DNA of 64,000 nt from Clostridia bacterium (GCA_017429165.1 JAFRPL010000015.1:1-64000); one strand, 5' to 3'. Counted from the first letter of the stretch, positions 33,307 through 42,649 are shown. The notes: generated by a model from the sequence alone, not told the origin. Translations and numbers: made by a program.

Positions 33307-34755
33307 TCAGACGAACGATCTAACCGCGGCGGCGATATCCGCGGGCGCCACGGTCTGCGTGAAGCGGTCGGGAACGCCGCGTATCCCCGCGATGGGCTGC
33401 GGGATCTCAAGTCCGGTGAATTCGGCGAGCGCGTCGGCGGCAGCAAAGCCTTCTTTGGCTTTTATGCCCAGCGCCGAGCATACCGCGGGCGCGAATTTGA
33501 ACGGCGAAGCGGTGGAGACCACCAGCATGGGACGGGTATCGCCCGTCTCTTTTTTATATACGTTCGCGGCGTGCAGTCCCGCCGCCGTGTGTGTGTCTAT
33601 AAGATATGAATTCCTGCGCCAGCTTTCGGCTATGGCGAAAGACACCTGCTTTTCGTCGGCGTAATATGCGGCGAAATCGCGGCGCATTATCGCCATGGTG
33701 CGGTCGTCTACTCGGAACGCGCCTTCCTCTTTGAGCTCGCTCATATACCGCGCGGTCTTTTCGGGGCCGCAGACCAGCCAGAGCAGACGTTCGAGGTTGG
33801 AGGAAATGAGTATGTCCATGCTCGGCGACGAAGTCAGGTAAAACTTGCGGCGCCTGTCGTAAACGCCTGTCTTGAAGAAATCGGTGAGCACGTTGTTGCG
33901 GTTGGAAGCGCATATGAGTCTGCCTATCGGCGCGCCGGCTTTCTTTGCCATATACGCAGCGAGAATGTTGCCGAAATTGCCGGTGGGGACCGTTACGCAG
34001 CATTCCTCGCCGATGTCGAGCGACGCCGAAACGTAGTACGCCACCTGCGGCACAAGACGTCCGAAATTGATGGAGTTGGCAGAAGAGAAGAAACAGCCGC
34101 GCTCTTTGAGATATTCCTGCGTGGCGGTATCGCATAACACGGCCTTGACCGCGCTCTGGCAGTCGTCGAAATTGCCGTCCACGCCGAAAACCGCGACATT
34201 GCCGCCGCGCTGGGTGCACATCTGCTTTTTCTGTATTTCCGAAACGCCGTTTGCCGGGTAGAAGACCGCGATGCGCGTGCCGGGAACGTCCGCAAAACCT
34301 TCGAGCGCCGCCTTGCCGGTGTCGCCGGAAGTCGCCACGAGTATCACCGCGTCGCCTTTTGCGCCCGAACGCTTTACCGAAAGCGCGAGCAGGCGGGGCA
34401 TCAGCTGCAGCGCCATGTCCTTGAATGCGCAGGTCGGCCCGTGGTAAAGCTCCAGAAAATACGTGCCGCCCGCGTTCACCACAGGCGCGGCTCCGCCCGG
34501 GAACGAGCTTTCGCCGTACGCTTCGCGGCAGCTTCTTTCTATATCCGCCTTGTCGAGATCGGTGAGATAGGCGCTTATCACGCGCGACGCGCGGTCGGCG
34601 TACGAAAAAGGCATCATACCTATAAGTTCGTACTTGCTGAACTTGGGTATGGCGGTGGGGAAGAAGAGCCCGCCGTCGGGCGCGATGCCCGCTTTTATCA
34701 CTTCGCAGGGCTCGTATTGTTTAAACGCGGCGTCGCGCGTGGAAACGAATTTCAT
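33307..34755 (-). CDS. thrC: Threonine synthase
   Basis: Threonine synthase converts O-phosphohomoserine to threonine with PLP. The 482-residue length is that of the long (E. coli-like) class. YHGPTCAFKDMALQLMPRLL contains the PLP-binding Lys112, and the phosphate-binding stretch VATSGDTGKAALEGF and VPTGNFGNILAAY are clear. It is last in the reverse operon rlmB to thrC. No thrB is present in the window; the apgM product has been suggested for that step in related bacteria. Confidence 0.95.
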   Translation of the reverse strand: MKFVSTRDAAFKQYEPCEVIKAGIAPDGGLFFPTAIPKFSKYELIGMMPFSYADRASRVISAYLTDLDKADIERSCREAYGESSFPGGAAPVVNAGGTYFLELYHGPTCAFKDMALQLMPRLLALSVKRSGAKGDAVILVATSGDTGKAALEGFADVPGTRIAVFYPANGVSEIQKKQMCTQRGGNVAVFGVDGNFDDCQSAVKAVLCDTATQEYLKERGCFFSSANSINFGRLVPQVAYYVSASLDIGEECCVTVPTGNFGNILAAYMAKKAGAPIGRLICASNRNNVLTDFFKTGVYDRRRKFYLTSSPSMDILISSNLERLLWLVCGPEKTARYMSELKEEGAFRVDDRTMAIMRRDFAAYYADEKQVSFAIAESWRRNSYLIDTHTAAGLHAANVYKKETGDTRPMLVVSTASPFKFAPAVCSALGIKAKEGFAAADALAEFTGLEIPQPIAGIRGVPDRFTQTVAPADIAAAVRSFV

Positions 34756-34778
34756 GATCTTTAACCAATGCTCGCTTT

Positions 34779-35195
34779 CTAAAACTCATTCTCGTGCATG
34801 ACTATATCAAGCACTTCAAGGTCGCGCGTCATAAACACTTCCGCCACGTCGAAGCGGCGTTTTTTTACGCGCCTGTTTATCTGCCGCTTCAAAAGCGGCG
34901 AATATACCGGCAGTAAGCCGTTTTGTATCTGTTCGTACGCAAATCCCGCGGCGGCGTTTTTGATACGCGCGCGTTTTGCGGCGTCCACCGCCTCGGCCGG
35001 TGTGCCGAACGATTCGCCGGAACGCGTCTTCACCTCGACGAACGCCAGCACGCCGCGGCGGAACGCCGCTATGTCGAGTTCGCCGCCGTTTGTGGCGTAA
35101 TTGCGCGCCACCACGCGCCATCCGCGCTTCTGAAGACGGCGCTCTACGGCGTCCTCACCAGCTTTGCCAAATGTCGAACTGTTCAATGGCGTCAC
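34779..35195 (-). CDS. YraN family (UPF0102) endonuclease-like protein
   Basis: A 138-residue protein of the UPF0102/YraN family with a PD-(D/E)XK-like core: GKAGEDAVERRLQKRGWRVVARNY, GGELDIAAF (catalytic Asp) and AFVEVKTRSGESFG (ExK). The start is uncertain. The first possible codon, a GTG, overlaps rnhB by 41 bases, and a TTG three codons later would give the more typical N-terminus. It sits between rnhB and thrC, and an rnhB-yraN pair is common in Firmicutes. The biological role of the family is not established. Confidence 0.9.
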   Translation of the reverse strand: MTPLNSSTFGKAGEDAVERRLQKRGWRVVARNYATNGGELDIAAFRRGVLAFVEVKTRSGESFGTPAEAVDAAKRARIKNAAAGFAYEQIQNGLLPVYSPLLKRQINRRVKKRRFDVAEVFMTRDLEVLDIVMHENEF

Positions 35196-35790
35196 CCAGC
35201 GTCTTGCGCAAAAACGACCTTCTGTGTACGGGAGCGGGCCCGTTCTTCAATATGGCCGCTTTGTGCTGTTTTGTAGCGTAACCTTTGTTTTTGGTGAAAT
35301 TGTAGCCGGGGTAGAATTTGTCCATCTCTTCGCAGAAACGGTCGCGTTCGACCTTTGCGAGTATCGACGCCGCCGCTATGGAAGGCGATCTCGCGTCGCC
35401 CTTGACGACCGGCACGGCGCGGATATTGAAATCGCGCACTATGTTGCCGTCTATCAGCGCAAGGTCGGGCGTTTTCCTTAACCCCGCTATGGCGCGGCGC
35501 ATGGCGAGCATCGAGGCGTTGAGTATGTTTATCGCCTCTATCTCGTAGACTTCGGCGTGAGCCACGGCGAAGTCGAGCGCGTTTTCGCGTATGACTTTGT
35601 AAAGTTCTTCGCGTTTTTCGGGCTTTATGCGTTTGGAATCGTCGAGCCCTTCGATCACCAGCCCCACGGGCAGAATGACCGCCGCGGCGAACACCGGCCC
35701 GGCTAGCGGACCTCTGCCCGCCTCGTCGCAGCCGCAGATAAGTCCGGCGCCTTCGGAATAGTATTTCTTTTCTATTTCCCAATCGAGCAT
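35155..35790 (-). CDS. rnhB: Ribonuclease HII
   Basis: RNase HII cleaves RNA in RNA/DNA hybrids and starts ribonucleotide excision repair. The 211-residue protein has CGCDEAGRGPLAGPVFAAAVIL with the DEAGRG motif (Asp22, Glu23), DDSKRIKPEKREEL, IDGN near residue 125 and AAASILAKVERDRF. Its last 41 bases overlap the beginning of yraN. Confidence 0.96.
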   Translation of the reverse strand: MLDWEIEKKYYSEGAGLICGCDEAGRGPLAGPVFAAAVILPVGLVIEGLDDSKRIKPEKREELYKVIRENALDFAVAHAEVYEIEAINILNASMLAMRRAIAGLRKTPDLALIDGNIVRDFNIRAVPVVKGDARSPSIAAASILAKVERDRFCEEMDKFYPGYNFTKNKGYATKQHKAAILKNGPAPVHRRSFLRKTLGDAIEQFDIWQSW

Positions 35791-35828
35791 ATCCGTCGCT
35801 CCTTTTCTATATTTTCAGTACAACCTTT

Positions 35829-38345
35829 TTACAGCAAGAACGATACCACTCCCACCGGGATTATCCACATCAGCTGGAACACGGCGGGGTACCACGAAGG
35901 CAGACCTATAAGCTGCCCCGTCAGCGCCAGGAACAGCGAAACGAAGAACGCCACCGCGAGCGAAAGCATATTGATGATCCCGTTCGCCTTGGTAACGTGG
36001 CGGACCTTGTCGCACACTATGAACATCTTCAAAAAGGTGTGCAGCGAAGCGTTGGCGACTATGCCGGAATCCACGCGCTCGCATTCCGCCTCCACGTCGC
36101 TCACGTCGCCGGCCTTGAGTATGGAAATGGGAGTCTTTTTGAACTTGACCGATTTTTCTATGAGATCGCCGGTTATGTTGGGGTCGGTCGTCTTGATGCC
36201 CACGCACATGCCGGCCTTATACAGGTCGCGCAGCAGGGAATTGAACTGCGGATTGATGTGGTATTTTATGTAGACCTTGGCGATGAGCTGGCCACCCTTG
36301 ACCACGAACATCACCGAGCCGTTCTTGCGCTCGAACGCGGCGTCGGAATTGTCGTACGGCGCGTCGTAACGGTAGCGGCGCATATAGTCGCGCTTGCCCA
36401 GAAACATCTCGTTGCCGTTTATGACTACGCAAATGCCGTCGCTCGCGGATTCGATGAGGCGCGCGGATTCGGGCGCGGGCACGCCGCCGGTGATCATATT
36501 GCCGGTGACGGTCCTCAGCGGGCCGCCGGCGAAAGCGAACACTTCGGCTATATCGTAAAGTATGCGGTCTATGCGGTTATCGCCGTATATCTTGACCGAG
36601 GTGATCTTGACCAGGTTGGAGGGATAGACTTCGTTATCGGAAAAAGATATGACGCTCGCGTCGGCGTATTCCTCGCCCACGGCGTTGCCTATGAACGCCG
36701 AGCCGTTGCGCTTGCCTATCAGATTGGCTTTGATGACGGGCAGCGATATGATGAACAGCGAAGACACCGGCAGCGCAAAGCACAGCGTCTGTATGGCCTG
36801 AGTCACGCTTTCGTACGCCGGTTCGCCCGTCGCCGCTTTGTATATACCGAGCCCCAGCGCCGCAATGAACGAAAGCAGTATTGCGAAACCGGAAAGCGAT
36901 TCGCTTTCGGGTCTGGTGTGCAGGCGGCGGAAGAAGCCTTCCACGAACGCGGTCTTGCGGGTGGTGTAGATCTCGGAATCGTCGAACAGATATTTGTAGA
37001 ATTCTATGGCTTCTTTGGTGTCGCCTTTAAGCTGCTGGGCGACGTATTTGGCGCGCGTGGAAGCCACGACTTTGAAACAGTGATAGTCCTTGCGGCATTC
37101 GAGATATTTTACGAACGCCAGGCATACGCCGCAGACCGCACAGGGCAGGCAGAACACGCCGAGATCGGCGCGCGGATGCATAAAGGCGGTGACCGCGGTG
37201 TGCGCCGCCGCAGCCGCGAACAGCGCGAAGAACACCGATTCGCCGCACGGCTTGCCGGTGAACAGACCTATACAGCCCTTTTTGATGCTGTCGAGCAGGG
37301 TGATCGCCATGAAGCAAAGCACCTGAAAATCCACCAGCAGGTAAAGTATGCCGAACCTGCCGGGCCGCGTATATACCGAATATGCCCCGGAATCGGGAGA
37401 AGCGAGTTCCAGATAGAACACGACTATGCACAGCAGGAACGCTATTATGAGCTTGCCCAGCGCGCTGCGCGTCGCCTTGGTGAGCAGTTCCTGTATTTCG
37501 CTGTTTTGCGATTTGTCGACGTATTCGTATGCGGGGCGCGCGGATTTGTGCTTTTCTTTTTTGCCGAATTTTCTGCCGGAGCTCTTCTTGGGTCCTTCGG
37601 GCTCCTCGGCGCCTTTCTGACCTATGTTGAGTACTCTCAGCAGGTCCTTGTCCTTGTCGTCCATATCGGGGACCGCGGGCTCGGCGGGTTTGACCGCGGG
37701 CTTGTCGTTGATGAGCGGGATCTGGCGGGTGTCGCTGTTATCGGTAAAATCGAGCTCGCCGCTTTCTATCTTTTCGGAAAGTGAATCGTAATCCTCGTCA
37801 AAATCCGCCACGGGCTTGTTCACGCCCTCGGTATCTATAAGCACGGTGTCGTCAAAGCCGGAAAAGTGCTGCTGATGCTCGCGCTCGGCGCGCTCGTTTT
37901 CGGCGGACGAAGAGAAATGCGAATCGGGGTTCTCGGTCTCGAGCTCGCTGCGTTCTTTAAGATCGTTTTCGGTAGCAAAATTTATAAGATTGTAAAGCTC
38001 TTCTACCTTGCGGCTCTTTTTGCGCGCAGAAAGCGAACGGTAGACGTTCAGAAGTTCCTTGTCGTTCGCCATGGAATTTTCGAGCGATTCGCGTATGGAA
38101 TCGGTCGAAGTCTTTTTGTCGGCGACAGCTATCTTCTGCGAATACCTGCCTATGAGCTCGTCGGTCTCGCAGCCGATCCCTTCGGGGGCGCTGCCGTCGG
38201 CGGGCTTTTCGGCAACTGACGCCGGCTTTTCTTCCTTGGGAGCTTCCTCTTTGGAAGGTTCTTTATATTCCATGAGCAGCTGCTTGTCGTTTTCGGCGGC
38301 GGCTGCCTCGAGTATGTCGTTTATGTTGAATTTTTGCTTTTCCAT
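35829..38345 (-). CDS. Degenerate P-type-ATPase-like membrane protein
   Basis: An 838-residue protein. Residues 1-280 are soluble, acidic and low-complexity. From about residue 290 on there are roughly eight hydrophobic helices in the P-type ATPase arrangement. The order of conserved blocks also resembles a P-type pump: a segment where the phosphorylation motif DKTGT is expected reads SFSDNEVYPSNLVKITSV (near residue 568); MCVGIKTTDPNITGDLIEK resembles the TGDN hinge; and GIVANASLHTFLKMFIVCDK resembles the GDGxND-to-membrane segment. The phosphorylatable Asp-Lys-Thr is missing, so it is probably not a pump. Alternative: an unrelated clostridial membrane family. It lies between rlmB and rnhB in one operon. 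Confidence 0.6.
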   Translation of the reverse strand: MEKQKFNINDILEAAAAENDKQLLMEYKEPSKEEAPKEEKPASVAEKPADGSAPEGIGCETDELIGRYSQKIAVADKKTSTDSIRESLENSMANDKELLNVYRSLSARKKSRKVEELYNLINFATENDLKERSELETENPDSHFSSSAENERAEREHQQHFSGFDDTVLIDTEGVNKPVADFDEDYDSLSEKIESGELDFTDNSDTRQIPLINDKPAVKPAEPAVPDMDDKDKDLLRVLNIGQKGAEEPEGPKKSSGRKFGKKEKHKSARPAYEYVDKSQNSEIQELLTKATRSALGKLIIAFLLCIVVFYLELASPDSGAYSVYTRPGRFGILYLLVDFQVLCFMAITLLDSIKKGCIGLFTGKPCGESVFFALFAAAAAHTAVTAFMHPRADLGVFCLPCAVCGVCLAFVKYLECRKDYHCFKVVASTRAKYVAQQLKGDTKEAIEFYKYLFDDSEIYTTRKTAFVEGFFRRLHTRPESESLSGFAILLSFIAALGLGIYKAATGEPAYESVTQAIQTLCFALPVSSLFIISLPVIKANLIGKRNGSAFIGNAVGEEYADASVISFSDNEVYPSNLVKITSVKIYGDNRIDRILYDIAEVFAFAGGPLRTVTGNMITGGVPAPESARLIESASDGICVVINGNEMFLGKRDYMRRYRYDAPYDNSDAAFERKNGSVMFVVKGGQLIAKVYIKYHINPQFNSLLRDLYKAGMCVGIKTTDPNITGDLIEKSVKFKKTPISILKAGDVSDVEAECERVDSGIVANASLHTFLKMFIVCDKVRHVTKANGIINMLSLAVAFFVSLFLALTGQLIGLPSWYPAVFQLMWIIPVGVVSFLL

Positions 38346-38363
38346 AAGAGCAAAATCTCCTTT

Positions 38364-39110
38364 TCAAGAGTGTCTGCGCCTTGCGGCTTCAAAAAGGATC
38401 ACGGCGGCGGCAGCCGAAACGTTGAGCGAATTGAGCTTGCCGTACATGGGAACGGATATTACAAAATCGCTTTTTTCACGCACCAGGCGGCTCACGCCCT
38501 CGCCCTCGCTGCCCATGACGAACGCCGCGCCGCCCGAAAGGTCGCATTCGTAAAGAGACGTTCCCCCGGCTTCGGCGGCGAAGATCCATACGCCGCGCTC
38601 TTTCAGCTCGTCCAGAGTCTGCGCTATGTTCGCCACACGGCACACGGGCAGATGCGCGTCGGCCCCGGCCGCGGCTTTGGAAGCGATACTGCCCAGCGCG
38701 GCGGCGTTGCGCTTGGGGATTATCACCCCGTGCGCTCCGGCGCATTCGGCGCTGCGTATCACCGCGCCCAGATTGTGCGGATCGTTTACGTGATCGAGCA
38801 CCACTATGAACGGCGGTTCGCCCCGGTCGTGCGCCAGCGCGAAAATGTCGTCGAGCTCCGCGTATTCGCGCTCCGGAACGAGCGCCACGACTCCCTGATG
38901 ATGGTCGGAATATGAATCGAGCCTTTTTCGCGGAGCTTCCACCACGGGTATGCCCGCCTTGACCGCGCGCGCCACGATGACCGAAAGGGTCTGATCTTTT
39001 TCGCCGCTCTTTACGAGCAGCTTGTCGACCGCGCGCCCGCTTGCCAAAAGCTCGTTTACCGCGTTTCTGCCGCAAACGGCGCCCGAATTGTTTTCAGAAA
39101 AATCCGCCAT
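38364..39110 (-). CDS. rlmB: 23S rRNA (guanosine-2'-O)-methyltransferase RlmB-like (SpoU/TrmH family)
   Basis: A 248-residue SPOUT methyltransferase. The N-terminal L30e-like substrate domain (residues 8-80) contains VCGRNAVNELLASGRAVDKLLV and HHQGVVALV. The knotted SAM domain shows LDHVNDPHNLGAVIRSAECAGAHGVI (motif 1, shown in part: NDPHNLGAVIRSAE), FVMGSEGEGVSRLV (motif 2) and MYGKLNSLNVSAAAAVILFE (motif 3). RlmB methylates G2251 of 23S rRNA, but the close tRNA and other 23S paralogues cannot be excluded. It opens the operon that runs to thrC. Confidence 0.9.
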   Translation of the reverse strand: MADFSENNSGAVCGRNAVNELLASGRAVDKLLVKSGEKDQTLSVIVARAVKAGIPVVEAPRKRLDSYSDHHQGVVALVPEREYAELDDIFALAHDRGEPPFIVVLDHVNDPHNLGAVIRSAECAGAHGVIIPKRNAAALGSIASKAAAGADAHLPVCRVANIAQTLDELKERGVWIFAAEAGGTSLYECDLSGGAAFVMGSEGEGVSRLVREKSDFVISVPMYGKLNSLNVSAAAAVILFEAARRRHS

Positions 39111-39146
39111 ACGGGCAATTCCTTCTTTACAAATATATTCTGTTTA

Positions 39147-39175
39147 ATTATATCACATATTTCCGCGTTTGTCCA
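39147..39175 (-). promoter_or_regulatory. Promoter of the rlmB-thrC operon
   Basis: Reverse strand: TGGACA (39175-39170), a 17-base spacer and TATAAT (39152-39147). The spacer begins AACGC, as in the two binding-protein promoters further right. Confidence 0.8.
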
Positions 39176-39216
39176 CATTTTTTATCATAAAAAAACAATA
39201 AGAATATAAATTATAT

Positions 39217-39259
39217 AAACAAAACCGCATCCCCCGTTTTTCAAAACGAAGGATGCGGT
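39217..39259 (-). terminator. Terminator of solute-binding gene 1
   Basis: Reverse strand: ACCGCATCC (39259-39251) pairs with GGATGCGGT (39232-39224), with a further inner CGTTTT/AAAACG pairing, followed by TTTGTTTATA. Confidence 0.8.
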
Positions 39260-39277
39260 GAGCGCGATAAGAGAGGT

Positions 39278-40846
39278 TCAGTTTTTATCGGTGGTGAAAT
39301 ACTCTTTCAGATTTTCGACGTCGCTTTGGAAGGCGCCCTCGTAGGAAGCGTAGAGCGATACGAATTCCTTGTTGCCTTTTGCTTCGATGAGTTCGACGAG
39401 CATGTTGTTGACGGTGTGTCCGCCGGACTTGCCGATCTGGAATATGGCGCCGAGTTCGCAGCCGCGCGCTTCGAATATAAGGTCGAGCATCGCTTCGGAT
39501 TCTTCACGGCTGAGCTTCTGGTTCTTGAGCATTTTTTCGTAATAGTTGAAAGCGAGCGAATCGGGGTATTTGGACCAGGAATAGAAGCCCATCACGTCCA
39601 GTACCGCGCCGGCAAATTCCGCGCCCGCTTTATCGAGATTGGCGGCGATGCAGTAGGCGTTGGTGGTCCAGGTGTTGATAAGCGAATAGTATTGTTCCTG
39701 GCTTTCGTTGTATTTGGGCACGGGAAGTATGCCGAAAACGTCGTCCATGTTGAACTCGATGGCGTTGTCTATGCCGCCGGAATAGAACAGGCAGCGGCCT
39801 TCTTCGAACGCCTGACGCAGCAGGACCATGGGCCACTGAGCTTTATGGAACAGATCGTTGCCGCTGACGTAAGAGCTGTCGCCCATGAGCGCGAGCACTT
39901 TGCCCACGGTGTTGATGGCGGTCTCGTTGTTGATGGAAAGCTGGGGGAAACCGTCGGGATCGGGCGAAAGGATGCGCGTGCCGGAGCCGTAGAGCATGGC
40001 GTACATGTCGTCGTTCTGACCCGACCAGCCGAAAGTCTTGAGATAAGCTACATCGGGCGGATCTTCGTCGTGCGGAACGGATCTTGAATATTCGAGCGCT
40101 TTGTCTATGGTCCAGCTGCCGTTCTTGGCAAGCTGTATGGGATCGTCAAGGCCAAGGTCTACTATAAGGCGGGTGTTGTAGAAAACGCAGGGTGTCGAGC
40201 CCTTGTTGTTTATTCCCACGTCGCCTATGGTGAAATAGAGCTGATTTGCTATTGTGACGGTCTCGTTGAAATACTGTTCCCACCAGGGATTTTCGGGGTT
40301 GAAATTCTGCAGCGAATACAGATCCCACAGATAGTTGCCGGTCGCGAGCGTGCCGCAGTCGTAAAGGCATATCGAAAGCAGATGATAATCGGGGTTGGCG
40401 TCGTTGATGATCTCGTTGACTTTTCTTATGGAAGTGCCGCCGAAACGGTCAGCCGCTTTGTAGTATTCTTCGGTCACGGTCACGCCCAAAAGATCCATCA
40501 CCTTGTCGTTGCGCGCTTTTATGGCGAGGTTGACGGTCTCGGGCATGGCTTCCTCGGTGGTGTCTTCGTTGTAAACGAATTCCGAAAGCGGCGAGTCGCC
40601 TACGCCGAAAGTAAGGATCTTGAAAGTCCTGCCTTCGTATTCGGAGCCCTTGTAGATATCGGGGTTGTCGAGTATCTTCTGAACGGGGTCCTCTTCCGAA
40701 ACGGGTTCCGCGCTTTCTTCCGCCGATACCGCGCTCTGGCCGCCGCTCGCGGGTTCTTCTTTGCTTTCGCTGTCATTGTTTCCGCAGGCGGCGAAGCAGG
40801 CCGCCGTGAGGAGCAGGCACAAAACGATAGCCAAAAGTTTTTTCAT
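39278..40846 (-). CDS. Extracellular solute-binding lipoprotein, family 1-like, paralogue 1
   Basis: A 522-residue lipoprotein (signal ending CFAACGN). After a Glu/Ser-rich spacer the mature part reads YEGRTFKILTF and ends with KLSREESEAMLDLIFEARGCELGAIFQIGK. FYNTRLIVDLGLDDPIQLAKNGSWTIDKALE near residue 245 (key part SWTIDKALE) is the hallmark of carbohydrate-type family 1 binding proteins. It is highly similar along its whole length to the next two genes. No permease or ATPase gene is nearby. Sugar or glycan binding is likely; the ligand is unknown. Confidence 0.85.
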   Translation of the reverse strand: MKKLLAIVLCLLLTAACFAACGNNDSESKEEPASGGQSAVSAEESAEPVSEEDPVQKILDNPDIYKGSEYEGRTFKILTFGVGDSPLSEFVYNEDTTEEAMPETVNLAIKARNDKVMDLLGVTVTEEYYKAADRFGGTSIRKVNEIINDANPDYHLLSICLYDCGTLATGNYLWDLYSLQNFNPENPWWEQYFNETVTIANQLYFTIGDVGINNKGSTPCVFYNTRLIVDLGLDDPIQLAKNGSWTIDKALEYSRSVPHDEDPPDVAYLKTFGWSGQNDDMYAMLYGSGTRILSPDPDGFPQLSINNETAINTVGKVLALMGDSSYVSGNDLFHKAQWPMVLLRQAFEEGRCLFYSGGIDNAIEFNMDDVFGILPVPKYNESQEQYYSLINTWTTNAYCIAANLDKAGAEFAGAVLDVMGFYSWSKYPDSLAFNYYEKMLKNQKLSREESEAMLDLIFEARGCELGAIFQIGKSGGHTVNNMLVELIEAKGNKEFVSLYASYEGAFQSDVENLKEYFTTDKN

Positions 40847-40889
40847 ACTGTATCCTCCTTATGGGGTTTGAGTTTTTAGGTCTGCATGA

Positions 40890-40918
40890 ATTATACCACA
40901 ACGTTTTGCGTTTGTCAT
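40890..40918 (-). promoter_or_regulatory. Promoter of solute-binding gene 1
   Basis: Reverse strand: ATGACA (40918-40913), a 17-base spacer starting AACGC, and TATAAT (40895-40890). A GGAGGA site precedes the gene. Confidence 0.8.
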
Positions 40919-40930
40919 CATTTTTTTGTA

Positions 40931-40974
40931 AAAAAAACAAAAAAAGCCGGGGGGATCCGATCCCCGCGGCTTTT
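40931..40974 (-). terminator. Terminator of solute-binding gene 2
   Basis: Reverse strand: AAAGCCG, one unpaired C and GGGGATC pair with GATCCCC, two C and CGGCTTT (between 40974 and 40944), followed by a long T-run. Confidence 0.85.
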
Positions 40975-40984
40975 CTTTGCGTGT

Positions 40985-42562
40985 TTATTCCTGGTTTGCC
41001 TTGAAGAATTCGTTCACGTCTTCGGTATCGGTCTCAAAGGCGTTCCTGTACTGGTCGTAAAGAGAAGTGAATTTCTGCGCGCCCTTGCTGTCGAGCAGTC
41101 TGGTGAACATCTCGCTCACCATCATATTGGCGCTCTTCTTGCCTATCTTGAAGATCGCGCCCGGTTCGCATCCGCGCGCTTCAAAGATGAGGTCGAGCAT
41201 GGCCTCGGAATCTTCCCGCACCAGTTTCTGGTTCTTTATCATCTTTTCGTAGTAGTTGTAAGCCACCGAATCGGGGTATTTTATCCACGAATAGTATCCC
41301 AACGCGTCCATCACGGCGGCGGCGAATTCCGCGTCTTCCTTGCCGAGATTCGCGCCGATGATATACGCGTTGGAGCTCCAGGTCTTGACCATCGAATAAT
41401 AGTGCTCCTGCTCGGCGGAATATTTGGGCATGGGAAGTATGCCGAACGTATCTTCCATATTCAGCTCGACAGCGGTGCCTATACCGCCGGAATAGAACAT
41501 ACAGCGCCCTTCTTCAAACGCCTGCTTCAAAAGCGTCATCGGCGTGCTCGAAATACCGAAAAGGTCGTTGCCTATGATATAAGAGCTGTCGGTCATAAAG
41601 GCGATTATGTCGTCGATCGCATCCACGGCGGTCTCGGTGTTGAGCGTGAGCGTGAGATATCCGTCCGCGTCGCGCGAGAGTATGCGGACTCCGGAGCCGT
41701 ATACTATATATTCCATATCGCTGTTCTGGCCCGACCAGCCGAAAGTCTTTAAGTACTGCTCGGTCGCGGGCAAGTCTTCGTGAGGCATCGCCTTGCAGTA
41801 TTCCAGCGCTTTGTCAATGGTCCATTCGCCGCGGTTGGCGACATTGATGGGATCTTCAAGCCCCAGGTCTTCTATCAGCCGCGCGTTGTAATAGATCACG
41901 GGAGTGTAGCCTTTCATAAATATGCCCATATCGCCGGTCGTGAAGAACAGCTGATTCGCAATGGTTACGCTTTCGTTGAAAGACTGATCCCACCAGGGGT
42001 TTTCGGTGTTGATGTTTTCCAGCTCTTTCAGGTTCCATATCTCGCCTTCGAGCGCGAGCGTGGCGCAGTCGTAAAGACAGATCGAAAACATACTGTACGA
42101 ATCGTCGGCATCGCTGAGGATCCGCCTTATTCTCGTCAGCGCCTGTCCGTTGTAACGGTCCCCCGCCTGAAAATATTCGTCTTCTATCGTCACGCCCAGC
42201 AGGTCGTAGACGTTGTCGTTGCGCCTTCTTATCGCCTGATTGACAGTGTCGGGCATGGCCTCTTCGGCGACGTCGGCGTTGAATACGAATTCCGAAGGCA
42301 TGGTCGACGCGGAATGCGAGGTGAGTACCTTAAAGACCTTCCCCGCATAATCGGTGCCTTTGTAAATATCGGGATTATCGAGTATTTCTTTGTAGGGATC
42401 CTCTTCCGAAACGGGTTCGGAACTCTCTTCTTCCGAAACGGGAACGCTTTGTTCGGCGCTCGTCGGTTCGCCCTTGCTCTGTTCGGTTTCGGTCTTACCG
42501 CACGCGGCGAAGCATACGCAGATCACGGCGAGACAAATAAGCAAAGCTGAAAGCTTTTTCAT
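40985..42562 (-). CDS. Extracellular solute-binding lipoprotein, family 1-like, paralogue 2
   Basis: A 525-residue lipoprotein (signal VICVCFAACGKTE). It shares the mature fold and many long identical stretches with its two neighbours, for example YKTFGWSGQN-like LKTFGWSGQNSD, GRCMFYSGGIG and SEAMLDLIFEARGCEPGAIF. The C-terminal segment around residues 470-500 (KKSANMMVSEMFTRLLDSKG) differs most from paralogue 1. Own promoter and terminator indicate separate transcription, so dosage or ligand range may differ between copies. Confidence 0.85.
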   Translation of the reverse strand: MKKLSALLICLAVICVCFAACGKTETEQSKGEPTSAEQSVPVSEEESSEPVSEEDPYKEILDNPDIYKGTDYAGKVFKVLTSHSASTMPSEFVFNADVAEEAMPDTVNQAIRRRNDNVYDLLGVTIEDEYFQAGDRYNGQALTRIRRILSDADDSYSMFSICLYDCATLALEGEIWNLKELENINTENPWWDQSFNESVTIANQLFFTTGDMGIFMKGYTPVIYYNARLIEDLGLEDPINVANRGEWTIDKALEYCKAMPHEDLPATEQYLKTFGWSGQNSDMEYIVYGSGVRILSRDADGYLTLTLNTETAVDAIDDIIAFMTDSSYIIGNDLFGISSTPMTLLKQAFEEGRCMFYSGGIGTAVELNMEDTFGILPMPKYSAEQEHYYSMVKTWSSNAYIIGANLGKEDAEFAAAVMDALGYYSWIKYPDSVAYNYYEKMIKNQKLVREDSEAMLDLIFEARGCEPGAIFKIGKKSANMMVSEMFTRLLDSKGAQKFTSLYDQYRNAFETDTEDVNEFFKANQE

Positions 42563-42604
42563 AAAGTGTCCTCCTCTGTCGGGTGGATGATAACCGTTTA
42601 TTTG

Positions 42605-42633
42605 ATTATATCATTTTTTTTCGCGTTTGTCAT
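42605..42633 (-). promoter_or_regulatory. Promoter of solute-binding gene 2
   Basis: Reverse strand: ATGACA (42633-42628), a 17-base spacer starting AACGCGAAAA, and TATAAT (42610-42605). It is nearly the same as the promoter of gene 1. Confidence 0.8.
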
Positions 42634-42649
42634 CTGTTTTTTGCAAAAA

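Noticed and set aside
35997-37784. 595-codon forward frame inside the P-type-ATPase-like gene
   Set aside because: Arg/Tyr/His-rich shadow frame with no recognisable motifs.
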